32,402 nucleotides of DNA from Actinomycetota bacterium (GTDB lineage: Bacteria; Actinomycetota; Geothermincolia; Fen-727; Anoxymicrobiaceae), in the NCBI GenBank assembly GCA_003157385.1, contig PMJJ01000037.1, positions 257-32,658 of the forward strand, given 5' to 3'. Positions 9,755-19,126 of this stretch are shown here, piece by piece (within the stretch, counting starts at the first letter, position 1; the number at the start of each line of letters is the position of its first letter). The translations under genes and the position numbers were made by a program. A model generated the notes under the pieces. That model had not been told where the DNA came from. It saw nothing but the letters and a program-made list of their open reading frames with translations, and ran no database searches.

Positions 9755-9805
9755 ACCCCTGGTTCATCAAACCCTGAAGTAGGGTCTAAACTATATATCT
9801 AAGGT

Positions 9806-10933
9806 TTACCTGTTACGCAGGAATGGCGGGATGGTGATGTCCTCTTCCTCGAAGATGGTCTTGCCGGGACGCTCCCTCTCCCGCGTGGGACGCTCCCGCT
9901 CCCTGGGAGCCTCGCGCTGCTCGCCTTCCTCATCGCTCTCGATCCTGCGCCTGGTAGTCCTGGCCGGCCTGGCGAACCCGAGACGCCCAGGCTCGATGCC
10001 TGAGGCTATAACCGTCACCTTGACCTTGTCGCTCAGGACGGGGTCGATTATAACGCCGAATATCTCCTCGGCATCGGGATCGCAGGCGCCGCGGATTATC
10101 TCAGCGGCGTCGCGAGCCTCCTGCAGGCTCATGTCGGAGCCGCCGGTGACGTTGACCACGGTCCCCTGCGCGCCGTCGATCGAGGACTCGAGCAGCGGGC
10201 TCGAAACGGCGTTCTCTGCGGCCTTTATCGCGCGGTCCTCGCCGGAGGCCTCGCCCACGCCCAGCAGCGCCGAACCCGGGATCGAGAGGATCTTCTTCAC
10301 GTCGGCGAAGTCGAGGTTGATGAGGCCGGGGATGTTGATGAGGTCGGTGATGCCCTGCACGCCGTAGCGTAGCACCTCGTCGGCCTTCTTGAACGCGTCC
10401 TCGATGCTTATGCGGGCATCCGTCAGCTCGAAGAGCTTGTCGTTGGGGATGATTATGAGGGTGTCGACCTTGTCCTGCAGCGACTCCACTCCCTCTTCGG
10501 CCTGCCTCCGCCTGTGCGAGCCCTCAAAATCGAAGGGCTTGGTCACGACTCCGATGGTCAGCGCGCCGATCTCCTTGGCGATCTCCGCAACCACCGGGGC
10601 CGCGCCGGTCCCGGTGCCGCCGCCCTCGCCCGCGGTGATGAACACCATGTCGCTCCCCTTGAGCGCCTCTTTGATCTCGTCGCGGTGCTCCTCGGCGGAC
10701 TCGGCGCCGATGTCAGGCTGGTTGCCGGTCCCCAGGAAGTGCGTCAGCTCTTCGCCGATGGATATCTTTACGTCCGCGTCGCAGGCTAGCAGGTCCTGGG
10801 CGTCGGTGTTGATGGCGATGAAGTCAACGCCGGTCATGCCGTCCCTTATCATACGGTTAATGGCGTTGTTGCCCCCTCCGCCTACACCGACGACCTTGAT
10901 AACCGCAAAAAACTGTTTCAGGTCCTCTGGCAT
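9806..10933 (-). CDS. ftsZ: cell division protein FtsZ, first tandem copy (FtsZ-A)
   Basis: [36 protein letters not shown]7 loop NLDFADV, Arg/Glu-rich linker, C-terminal TIPPFLRNR. Start at ATG 10933 (MPEDLKQFF), preceded by AAAGGAAG. Confidence 0.97.
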   Translation of the reverse strand: MPEDLKQFFAVIKVVGVGGGGNNAINRMIRDGMTGVDFIAINTDAQDLLACDADVKISIGEELTHFLGTGNQPDIGAESAEEHRDEIKEALKGSDMVFITAGEGGGTGTGAAPVVAEIAKEIGALTIGVVTKPFDFEGSHRRRQAEEGVESLQDKVDTLIIIPNDKLFELTDARISIEDAFKKADEVLRYGVQGITDLINIPGLINLDFADVKKILSIPGSALLGVGEASGEDRAIKAAENAVSSPLLESSIDGAQGTVVNVTGGSDMSLQEARDAAEIIRGACDPDAEEIFGVIIDPVLSDKVKVTVIASGIEPGRLGFARPARTTRRRIESDEEGEQREAPRERERPTRERERPGKTIFEEEDITIPPFLRNR

Positions 10934-11108
10934 GACTACTTCCTTTCCCCTTCTTCCGAAAGCGCGACCCATTCATGAATCGCGCCTCATCCGCTCTTCG
11001 CGGCGCCTCCACCTTCGCTGACCGGTCTGCTTGAATGATGAAGTGAGAGTATCGTTATCAGTTAATCACTGTTTACTACAGATATATCTTAACCTTAGTT
11101 TAGGCTTC

Positions 11109-11137
11109 AGTATAGAGCCTGTTCTGACCTCGTGCAA
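11109..11137 (-). promoter_or_regulatory. candidate sigma70-type promoter for ftsZ(A)
   Basis: Minus strand TTGCAC - 17 nt - TATACT in the ftsQ-ftsZ(A) gap; -10 at 11109-11114, -35 at 11132-11137. Confidence 0.55.
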
Positions 11138-11147
11138 GTGGGGCTCC

Positions 11148-11924
11148 TCACTGTGGTTTTATCACTGGTGAATCGGGTACCCTCACGTCTATGTAGGCTA
11201 TCTTCCGCTTGTTGTTGTTGACGTCGGTCGCGACCGCCTGGAGCACCTCGTTCTTCTGCTTCATCTTGCTCGCGCTACCATATACCACGTTGTATCCGGA
11301 CCTGGCTACGAACACCTGTCCCCTGCCGTCAAACGGGTTCCCCATCAGCAGCATGGCGCGCATCTCTGCGGGCATCCCCGCCAGCACGTCGATGCACTCG
11401 GATATCTTTTTGTCGCCCACCTTCGAGCCTGCCAGCGGCTGCGGGACCTTGCCGCCGTATACCCTCGGGAGCTCCTTGAACTGGTCAGGCGCGACCTTCT
11501 CTATGACCAGTCCATCAGCGCCGACCAGGTAAGCCGACGTGCCGAAATCGAGCATGGCTATGGGGGTGCGCTCCACAATCTCTATGTTGACCGTGTGTGG
11601 CAGATGCCTCTGCACTCGCGCGTCCTTCACCCAGGGGTCGCTTTCCATCAGCTTGGCGATGCGGCCGACCGGGAGGGTCACCAGGTTACTGTAGCCCTGT
11701 ACGCCGCTCAGCTGCTTCAAGCGCTCGGTGGGGATGTCTTTGTTCCCCTTGAAATTGACTTCCTTGATCTTGAAGGCGCTGGTGAAGAACACCAGGAAGG
11801 TAATCACACAGGCGGCTCCCACCACCAGGAAGGCCACCGCCCAGAGCAGCCGCTTCATGGCGCGCCGCCAGTCGCGGACCGCTGGCACGCGTCTCGAGTC
11901 CGGGATGCGTTTCAGCCTTTTCAA
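11148..11924 (-). CDS. ftsQ: cell division protein FtsQ/DivIB (POTRA domain)
   Basis: Single N-terminal TM (LLWAVAFLVVGAACVITFLVFF), then FKIKEVNFKGNKDIPTERLKQL...DPWVKDARVQRHLPHTVNIEIVERTPIA. Exact start uncertain (TTG 11924 or ATG 11858). Confidence 0.92.
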   Translation of the reverse strand: MKRLKRIPDSRRVPAVRDWRRAMKRLLWAVAFLVVGAACVITFLVFFTSAFKIKEVNFKGNKDIPTERLKQLSGVQGYSNLVTLPVGRIAKLMESDPWVKDARVQRHLPHTVNIEIVERTPIAMLDFGTSAYLVGADGLVIEKVAPDQFKELPRVYGGKVPQPLAGSKVGDKKISECIDVLAGMPAEMRAMLLMGNPFDGRGQVFVARSGYNVVYGSASKMKQKNEVLQAVATDVNNNKRKIAYIDVRVPDSPVIKPQ

Positions 11925-11931
11925 GGAGGTA

Positions 11932-12864
11932 TCACCCCGGGAGGTCTATCTTCAGCCTCGCCCCGTCGAGTAGCATTGCAACCACCTGGTTGAAGGTCAT
12001 GCCGATGGCGCCAGCCGCCTTGGGCACCAGGCTGGTCGCGGTCATTCCGGGAATCGTGTTGACCTCAAGGATGTAGAGCTTATTCGTAGACTCCTCGAGC
12101 ATAAGGTCGACCCTGGATATCCCCTCGCACCTCAGACACTTGAACGACTCCAGGGCGAGCCTGCTCGCCTCGACGGTGAGCTCAGGATCGAGCTTCGCGG
12201 GAACCTCGTACTCGCTTCGGCCCGGCCGGTACTTGGCGTCGTAATCGTAGAACCCGTCGGTCGTCTTGATCTCCAGGACGGGCAGGACCAGCGGCCTGGT
12301 GCCCAGCACCCCCACTGTAAACAGTCGGCCGTCCACGAAGCGCTCCACCAGCGCCCGCTCGTCGAGCTCGAGCGCCGCCTCCAGCGTCGCGGCCATGTCG
12401 GCGGCGGAGTCCACCCGGACCACCCCTATGCTGCTTCCTTCAGAGGCGGGTTTCACCATCACGGGGTAACCGAGCTCTTCGCTGATGGTGTCGACGTCGG
12501 CCTGCGTGTACCCACGCTCGATGACATCATCCTCTATGACCGGCAGCCCGTGAAAGGCGATGATATCCTTGGTGATGATCTTGTCGATGGTCATCGCGCT
12601 TGCCAGCACGCCGCACCCGGTGTAGGGGATGCGCATAACCTCCAGCGTTCCCTGGACCGTTCCGTCCTCCCCGCCCCTCCCGTGCAGCGCCATGAAGGCG
12701 GCCTGGGGGGCGGCGGCCTCGAGTTTGCGGGCGAGGTGAGGGTCCACGTCGACCTCGACGACTTCGTGGCCCAGCTCGCGCAGCGCGGCCGCGATCGCTC
12801 CACCCGTCTCCAACGACACTTCCCTCTCGGCGCTCATCCCACCCATCAGCACGGCTACTCTCAT
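11932..12864 (-). CDS. ddl: D-alanine--D-alanine ligase
   Basis: MRVAVLMGGMSAEREVSLETGGAIAAAL, FMALHGRGGEDGTVQG, YILEVNTIPGMTATSLVPKAA. Confidence 0.96.
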   Translation of the reverse strand: MRVAVLMGGMSAEREVSLETGGAIAAALRELGHEVVEVDVDPHLARKLEAAAPQAAFMALHGRGGEDGTVQGTLEVMRIPYTGCGVLASAMTIDKIITKDIIAFHGLPVIEDDVIERGYTQADVDTISEELGYPVMVKPASEGSSIGVVRVDSAADMAATLEAALELDERALVERFVDGRLFTVGVLGTRPLVLPVLEIKTTDGFYDYDAKYRPGRSEYEVPAKLDPELTVEASRLALESFKCLRCEGISRVDLMLEESTNKLYILEVNTIPGMTATSLVPKAAGAIGMTFNQVVAMLLDGARLKIDLPG

Positions 12865-12867
12865 CTT

Positions 12868-13782
12868 CTAGCTCTCCTTAAAGCCGATAAGTCGCACCTC
12901 GGGCTCCAGCCGCACCCCGAAGGCATCGTCCACTTCCCTGGCCATAAGATCGATCAGTGCCTTGATGTCGGCGGACGTCGCCGTGCCGTTGTTTATTATG
13001 AAGTTGGCGTGAACGTCCGACACCGCCGCGCCCCCGACAGAGGCGCCTTTCAACCCGCACTGGTCCAGCAGCCTGCCGGCCGCCTCGCCCGGCGGGTTCT
13101 TGAACACCGACCCGGCGGTCGCGGTGCCCTGCGGCTGGGACCCTTCGCGCCGCGAGCGCACCTCATCCATGCGGCTCCTTACCGAGGCGGAGTCCTCCGG
13201 GTGCAGGTCGAAGCGGGCGGCCGCAACGATCAGGCCGTCCGCCAACAGCGCCGTCCTGTAGACATCTTCGAACTCCTCCACGGTCAAGATTCCTCCACTA
13301 CGGTCCACGGCCTCGACCGACACCAGGCTCGCGGCGATACTGCCGGCGAAGGTCCCGGCGTTGGTCATGACGGCCCCGCCCACAGTGCCGGGTATTCCGA
13401 CCGCGAACTCCAGGCCGGAGAGCGAGGATCGCAAAGCCTTCGACACTGCGGCCCCCAGCAGGGCTCCGGCTCCAACGGCGATCGCGTGGCCGTCCACCTC
13501 GACCGTCGCCATCTGGTTCTTCAGCCTCATGACGGCTCCGCTGAACCCGGAGTCGGCGACCAGCACGTTCGAGCCGTTGCCCAGCACCAGCAGAGGGACA
13601 CCGGTATCGTGAAGAGCCCTCACCGAATCTATCAGGGACCCTGGTGTGTTGACTGTGATGAGATAACGCGCCTCACCCCCCGTCCGCCAGGAGGTGAGGC
13701 CTGCCAGCGGGACGTTCTCCTCCACCGACGCGCCGGTCACGCGCCGCAGTACAGCTCCCGCCTCTCGCGCCCGCGCAGCCAC
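12868..13782 (-). CDS. murB: UDP-N-acetylmuramate dehydrogenase
   Basis: LTSWRTGGEARYLI, LVLGNGSNVLVADSGFSGAVMRL, GIPGTVGGAVMTNAG, GSVFKNPPG; GTG start. Confidence 0.96.
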   Translation of the reverse strand: MAARAREAGAVLRRVTGASVEENVPLAGLTSWRTGGEARYLITVNTPGSLIDSVRALHDTGVPLLVLGNGSNVLVADSGFSGAVMRLKNQMATVEVDGHAIAVGAGALLGAAVSKALRSSLSGLEFAVGIPGTVGGAVMTNAGTFAGSIAASLVSVEAVDRSGGILTVEEFEDVYRTALLADGLIVAAARFDLHPEDSASVRSRMDEVRSRREGSQPQGTATAGSVFKNPPGEAAGRLLDQCGLKGASVGGAAVSDVHANFIINNGTATSADIKALIDLMAREVDDAFGVRLEPEVRLIGFKES

Positions 13783-13783
13783 G

Positions 13784-15217
13784 TCAACCTTCGCTGCCGA
13801 GCAGGTCGAGGATCTCCCGCCCGCACTGTGTCACGTCGCCCGCGCCCATGGTGATGACCACGTCGCCCGGCTCCAGCAGCCCGACCACCCCGCGAGCGAG
13901 GTCGGCCCGCGACTCGAAGTAGGCGACCTGCATGTCGGGGTCGTGCTCGAGGATGCTGTCGGCTACGAGCTTTCCGGTGACGCCCGGCTCGGGATCCTCG
14001 CCCGCGCCATATACGTCCGCGACCACCACCAGGCCCGCGCCGTCGAAGGACTCGCCGAACTGTTCACTGAGCAGCCGCGTCCTGGTGTAGCGGTGCGGCT
14101 GGAAGACGGCCACCACGCGCTTCGCCTCCAGGTTGGTCGCGATCTCCATCACCGCTTTTACCTCGGTTGGGTGATGAGCGTAGTCGTCAATGACCCGGAT
14201 GCCGCCGTGCTCGCCGACCTCCTCGAACCTCCTGCGCACCCCGGGGCAGTTCTCGATGCCGCTGGCGATGCAGTCCAGCGGCAGGTCCAGCTCGCAGCCG
14301 ACGGCGATCGCGCCGAGTGCATTATAGGCGTTGTGGACTCCGGGAAGGCTCGTCCTCATGAGCGCGATCTCACCGTCGGGCACGGACACCGAGAACGACA
14401 TGCCAGCGGCGTCGCGCTCCACCACCTCGAACACGTAGTCGTTGCCGGAGTTTTTCCCGTAGAACACCACCCTGCCTCCCGAGCGGCGATAGTCGCTGCC
14501 CACCTCCAGCGCCCGGGGGTCGTCGCCGCATATAGCGGCGAAGCCGTCCAGGGGTATGACCTCGAGGAACTTCCTGAACACGTCGGCGGTGTGCTCGGGG
14601 CTGTCGAAGTAGTCGAGGTGGTCCCAGTCTATGTTGGTGAGCACCACCACCTCGGGGCGCAGGTAGAGTAGCGAACCGTCGCTCTCGTCAGCCTCCGCCA
14701 CCAGGAACTCTCCGCTGCCATAATGCGCGTTGCTGCCGGTCTCGTTCAACTCTCCACCGATGAGGTAGGAGGAATCGGCCCCGCAGCCTCCCAGCATGCA
14801 TGTCACCAGTGAGGAGGTGGTGGTCTTGCCGTGGGTGCCGGCGACGGCTATCCCCCGCCGGGTCTCCATGATGGCGGCCAGCATCTGGGCCCTGGATATC
14901 ACCGGAAGGCCCCTGCGCTCCGCCTCGATTATCTCGGGGTTGTCGCTGCGGATGGCGGATGACCGCACCACTACCTCGCACGCGCCCACGTTCCCGGCCC
15001 GGTGGCCGATCCCCACCGAGGCGCCCAGGTCGCGCAGGCGGCGCACATAAGATGACTCTTTCAGGTCGGATCCTTCGACCTTGTAACCCATCTGGAGCAG
15101 AACGGTCGCAATGGCGCTCATGCCCGCTCCGCCCGCGCCGACGAAGTGCACTGTCGATCCGCCGGTTAGCTCGTCGAGGCTGAATCTGCCGTGATGCTCC
15201 AACTCTTTATCGTTCAT
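13784..15217 (-). CDS. murC: UDP-N-acetylmuramate--L-alanine ligase
   Basis: VHFVGAGGAGMSAIATVL, VAGTHGKTTTSS, DDYAHHPTEVKAVM. Confidence 0.97.
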   Translation of the reverse strand: MNDKELEHHGRFSLDELTGGSTVHFVGAGGAGMSAIATVLLQMGYKVEGSDLKESSYVRRLRDLGASVGIGHRAGNVGACEVVVRSSAIRSDNPEIIEAERRGLPVISRAQMLAAIMETRRGIAVAGTHGKTTTSSLVTCMLGGCGADSSYLIGGELNETGSNAHYGSGEFLVAEADESDGSLLYLRPEVVVLTNIDWDHLDYFDSPEHTADVFRKFLEVIPLDGFAAICGDDPRALEVGSDYRRSGGRVVFYGKNSGNDYVFEVVERDAAGMSFSVSVPDGEIALMRTSLPGVHNAYNALGAIAVGCELDLPLDCIASGIENCPGVRRRFEEVGEHGGIRVIDDYAHHPTEVKAVMEIATNLEAKRVVAVFQPHRYTRTRLLSEQFGESFDGAGLVVVADVYGAGEDPEPGVTGKLVADSILEHDPDMQVAYFESRADLARGVVGLLEPGDVVITMGAGDVTQCGREILDLLGSEG

Positions 15218-16346
15218 CTAATGTCAATTCTTCCAGCAGTCGCGCTATCCCTTTGGTCGCGCCGGCGCCGCGTGCGCTTCTCGCCGCTTCCTTCATGACC
15301 GCAAGCTCATCTTCGTCGTCAAGCAGCGCGATGGCGAACGAGACGGCCTCCGCCGCCGAGCCCCCGGCCTGCGGTATCACCACCACCGCGCCGGTCTCCG
15401 CCAGGGCGCGCGCGTTCTTCTCCTGGTGCCCTCCAGTGGCGTGCGGGTAAGGCACCAGGACCGAGGGGAGCATCGCCGCGGTCAACTCCGCCACAGTCCC
15501 CGCTCCCGCCCGTGAAACCGCCAAGTCCGCCACGGCGAAGGCGAGGTCCATCCTCTCGCTGTAGGGCAGTGCCGCATACAGCAACCGTCCCGCCGTAGCC
15601 ACCGCCTCCGCCTCGGACCTCTCCTGGAGATCGAAATTTTTTCTGCCGGTCATGTGAAGCACCTGGATGTCCGCCCGTCCCGCCAGGGCCGGCAGAATGG
15701 CCCACAGCGCCTCGTTGACGGCCTGAGCGCCCTGGCTCCCGCCGAAGACCAGCAGCGTCCTTCGCCCCTTCTCGAGGCCGAAAGTCTCGATCGCTTCATC
15801 CGCCGCCGCGCGCTTCGCTCCATCTCCGGCCAGTGCCTCTATCTCTGCGCGCACAGGCACACCGGTCACGACGACGTTCGCCCTGGGGCTGAGCCGCGCG
15901 GCGGTCTCCTGGTGGGCGACTGCCACCGCTCTGGCGCGCCGGGCTAACAACCTGGTCACCCAGCCGGGCTCGTAGTTCATCTCCAGCAGCAGCAGCGGGA
16001 CGCCTGACAGCACCGCTGTCAGGCAGGCCGTCGCCGCGGCATAGCCTCCGGTGCCCAGCACGCGGTCCGGCTGGAGCTCCTTGAAGAGACGCCGGCATCG
16101 CAGCGTCGAGTGCGCGAACATCAACAGTGCTTTACTTGCTTTGAGTGGGCTCTTGCCGACCAGGCCCGCCACCTGCAGGCCCTCGAAGTGGATGCCGGCG
16201 GCCCGGGCAGCGTCGGCCTCCGGCCCACCGGCCGATCCCACGAAGGTGACGGTCGAGGCCGGGTCGCTCTCTTTGATGTATTCGGCGACGGCGATCGCCG
16301 GGTAGACGTGGCCACCGGTGCCGCCTCCGGTCACGACCAGTCGCAA
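15207..16346 (-). CDS. murG: UDP-GlcNAc--lipid-linked MurNAc-pentapeptide GlcNAc transferase
   Basis: LRLVVTGGGTGGHVYPAIAVAEYI, VLGTGGYAA, VFGGSQGAQAVNEAL, SRAGAGTVAEL. TTG start at 16346, just after the ftsW stop, preferred over the longer ORF. Confidence 0.95.
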   Translation of the reverse strand: MRLVVTGGGTGGHVYPAIAVAEYIKESDPASTVTFVGSAGGPEADAARAAGIHFEGLQVAGLVGKSPLKASKALLMFAHSTLRCRRLFKELQPDRVLGTGGYAAATACLTAVLSGVPLLLLEMNYEPGWVTRLLARRARAVAVAHQETAARLSPRANVVVTGVPVRAEIEALAGDGAKRAAADEAIETFGLEKGRRTLLVFGGSQGAQAVNEALWAILPALAGRADIQVLHMTGRKNFDLQERSEAEAVATAGRLLYAALPYSERMDLAFAVADLAVSRAGAGTVAELTAAMLPSVLVPYPHATGGHQEKNARALAETGAVVVIPQAGGSAAEAVSFAIALLDDEDELAVMKEAARSARGAGATKGIARLLEELTLDER

Positions 16347-16350
16347 GCGC

Positions 16351-17727
16351 TCACCCCCGCGCCCTGCTCTGCGCCGCGATGTTGAGGAGGATGCCGATGC
16401 AGGCAAGGCAGATGCAGAGGCTCGATCCTCCGCTGGAGACCAGCGGCAGCGGCACCCCGGTGATGGGGAGCAGGCCCGTCACCCCGCCCATGTTCACCAC
16501 CGCCTGTATGACGATCAGCCCGGTGATCCCGGCGGCCAGCAGCCTGCCGAGCTCGTCAGGCGCGGCCCTGGCGATCCTCATCCCGGCGTAGGCGAGCAGC
16601 CCCATCATGCAGATCACGGATATCGTGCCAGCCAGGCCGAGCTCCTCGCCAATTATGGCGAAGATGAAATCGGTGTGCGCGTTGGGCAGGTAGAGGAACT
16701 TCTGCCTGCTCATGCCCAGCCCCAGGCCTTTGATATTTCCGGTGCCCAGAGCGATGTAAGACTGTATAACGTGGTAGCCATATCCCTTGGGGCTCTTCCA
16801 GGGATTGATGAACGAGAACAGCCTGGCGCGCCGATACGGCGCCGACAGCGCGAAGAACAGCGCCCCCGCCGTCCCCGCGGCGCCCAGCGCCAGCAGGTGT
16901 GACGACTTGCTCCTCGCCGCGGTCAGCACCAGCATGATCGAGATGAGCAGGACCAGGCAGCTGCCGAGGTCCGGCTGTGCAAGCATCAGCCCCGCGTCGA
17001 TAACGGCGAACAGCACCACCGGTATCAGGAGGTGCTTGAGCTCCTTCACCTTCTCGCCCTTCATCGACAAGGCGTACGCGGCAAAGACGATCAAGGCGAA
17101 CTTGGCGATCTCTGTCGGCTGGATGTTTAGCGGTCCTACGACCAGCCACCGCCTGGCCCCGTACGCCTCGGTCCCCATCGCCAGCACCAGCGCCAGGAGC
17201 CCCATGGAAAGCAGCACGCCGATCCAGGAGACCTTGCCCAGCTTGTGGTAGTCGAACTTGGCGAAGAAGAACATCAGCAGAAGCCCGAGCGCGGCCCACC
17301 CGCACTGCTCGAGGAACGTGCGGTACCCGCTGCCGATCAAGTTCTGGCTCACAACGGAGCCCGCCGAGAAGACCATCACCAGCCCGAGCAGGAGCAGCGC
17401 AGCGGTCGGTATCAACACCAGGTAAGCGAGAGGGGTGCGGTTGATCAGAGCGCGCGACTGCGCCGCCGCGGGCTTCTGGGCGCGTGCCCTGGAGGCGGAC
17501 CTGCGCCTGGCTCTCTGCGCCGGCGTCTCATCGACTCGCGACGCACTTCCGCGCGAGCCGCGTCCGTTGCCAGCGGGCTCGGCCTTCGAACGCGTGCCGC
17601 CCGCCCTGGAGCCGCGCCTGTTCGGCCCGGAACTCCCGGTGACCCTCCTGGGGCCCGTTGCGTGGCCCTGCCGCGGCGGCGTCCTCCTGGGCGCCGGCTG
17701 CCTCGCGGCGTTATTCGATGCGGGCAT
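16351..17727 (-). CDS. ftsW: FtsW/SEDS peptidoglycan glycosyltransferase with long basic N-terminal extension
   Basis: Polytopic SEDS protein: GTGNIKGLGLGMSRQKFLYLPNAHTDFIFAIIGEELGL, ITGVPLPLVSSGGSSL. ATG at 17727 (MPASNNAARQ) overlaps the murD end. Confidence 0.95.
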   Translation of the reverse strand: MPASNNAARQPAPRRTPPRQGHATGPRRVTGSSGPNRRGSRAGGTRSKAEPAGNGRGSRGSASRVDETPAQRARRRSASRARAQKPAAAQSRALINRTPLAYLVLIPTAALLLLGLVMVFSAGSVVSQNLIGSGYRTFLEQCGWAALGLLLMFFFAKFDYHKLGKVSWIGVLLSMGLLALVLAMGTEAYGARRWLVVGPLNIQPTEIAKFALIVFAAYALSMKGEKVKELKHLLIPVVLFAVIDAGLMLAQPDLGSCLVLLISIMLVLTAARSKSSHLLALGAAGTAGALFFALSAPYRRARLFSFINPWKSPKGYGYHVIQSYIALGTGNIKGLGLGMSRQKFLYLPNAHTDFIFAIIGEELGLAGTISVICMMGLLAYAGMRIARAAPDELGRLLAAGITGLIVIQAVVNMGGVTGLLPITGVPLPLVSSGGSSLCICLACIGILLNIAAQSRARG

Positions 17728-19126
17728 CGCTTCCACCCCCGGCCAGCCTGCCCACGGACGCCTTGAACGACCTTCCCCGGTCCTGGTAATCCTCATACAT
17801 GTCGAAGGACGCACAAGCGGGCGTGAAGAGAACACTCGCTTCCGGCGATGCCATCTGGAATGCCTTCGACACGGATTCGTCCATGTCCGCCGTCCGCACC
17901 ATTCGCCCGTTCGCTTTTTCCGGGCAGACCTCGAGCACCGCGTCTGCGATCTCGGGCGCGCTCTCGCCCATCAGGACCAGCCCGATCATGGTGCCATCAT
18001 CGAGTCTCTCGCAGAGCGCTACCGCCAGCTCCGAGAAATCGAGTCCCTTGTTCCGGCCGCCCATGATTGCCACGAACGGCCTGTCGAACGACCTCACCGC
18101 GTGCAGCGTGGCGTGAGGGTTGGTGGCCTTGGAGTCGTTGAAGAACTCCACGCCGCGCACCGCGCCCGCCGGCTCGCAGCGGTGCTCCAACCCCTCGAAG
18201 GACGAGGCCTTGAGTGCCACGTCGGCGCGATCCCGCCCCAGGGCCAGCGATGCTGCGGCCGCCGCCATCACGTTGTCCACGTTGTGGGCGCCCGCGAGCT
18301 TCAGTACGGTGGAGTCCATCAGCGGGCCCGCCTCCAGTGGCGGCGCGGTGGTGATGGTCGTTCCGTCCAGGTAGATGCCCGTCCCGGGAGCAGGCTTCCT
18401 TCCGAAGCCGATAGTCTTTCCCCGCGCCCGGGACGCCAGGCTCACGCAGAACTCGTCATCCGCGTTGAACACCAGGAAATCATCGGCCGACATGTTCTCG
18501 ATCAAGCGGGCCTTGGCCGCGGCGTAGTCCTCCATGCCCGCATGCCAGTCGAAGTGGTCGGGCGCGAGGTTGAGTATGACGGCGACCCTGGCGTTGAACT
18601 CCTCGATGTTGGCCAGCTGGAAGCTCGAGACCTCGCAGACCAGCACGTCCTGTCGATCGGCCTCGCCATAGAGGCTCACCAGCGGGGTACCGATGTTTCC
18701 ACACGCCAGCGCCCTGTGGCCGGGCATGTCGAGCATCTCGGCTATCAAGCCGGTGGTCGTGGTCTTGCCGTTGGTGCCGGTCACCGCCACGATGGTCGAG
18801 CCCTCCAGCAGCTGGAAGCCGAGCTCCAGCTCGCTGATGACCTTGATGCCCGCCTCCCTGGCGGCCTGAAGCACGGCCGCGCCATCGGGAACGCCAGGGC
18901 TCGTCACAACCAGCTGGTAGGAATCGATATCGTCGGGGACCCCCGTGGCGAGCCGAACTTCGACGCCGACCTCGGCAAGCGCGCTAGCCGCACCCGCATG
19001 CGTTGGAGCCCTCGCGCTGTCGACCAGGACTGTCCGGGCGCCCAGACCGGCCAGCACCCCGGCCGCGGCCTCTCCGCTCGAGCCCAGCCCGACAACGAGC
19101 ACCCGGCTGCCGTCGACATCGATCAT
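17711..19126 (-). CDS. murD: UDP-N-acetylmuramoylalanine--D-glutamate ligase
   Basis: VLVVGLGSSGEAAAGVL, VAVTGTNGKTTTTGLIAEML, FFNDSKATNPHATLHAV. ATG at 19126 overlaps the mraY stop (ATGA). Confidence 0.97.
   Translation of the reverse strand: MIDVDGSRVLVVGLGSSGEAAAGVLAGLGARTVLVDSARAPTHAGAASALAEVGVEVRLATGVPDDIDSYQLVVTSPGVPDGAAVLQAAREAGIKVISELELGFQLLEGSTIVAVTGTNGKTTTTGLIAEMLDMPGHRALACGNIGTPLVSLYGEADRQDVLVCEVSSFQLANIEEFNARVAVILNLAPDHFDWHAGMEDYAAAKARLIENMSADDFLVFNADDEFCVSLASRARGKTIGFGRKPAPGTGIYLDGTTITTAPPLEAGPLMDSTVLKLAGAHNVDNVMAAAAASLALGRDRADVALKASSFEGLEHRCEPAGAVRGVEFFNDSKATNPHATLHAVRSFDRPFVAIMGGRNKGLDFSELAVALCERLDDGTMIGLVLMGESAPEIADAVLEVCPEKANGRMVRTADMDESVSKAFQMASPEASVLFTPACASFDMYEDYQDRGRSFKASVGRLAGGGSDARIE

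Noticed and set aside
11921-11935. AAGGAGGTATCACC on the plus strand (strong SD-like; its complement resembles the 16S rRNA 3' end)
   Set aside because: No plus-strand start codon follows at suitable spacing; it lies at the ddl-ftsQ junction of minus-strand genes and is probably coincidental.
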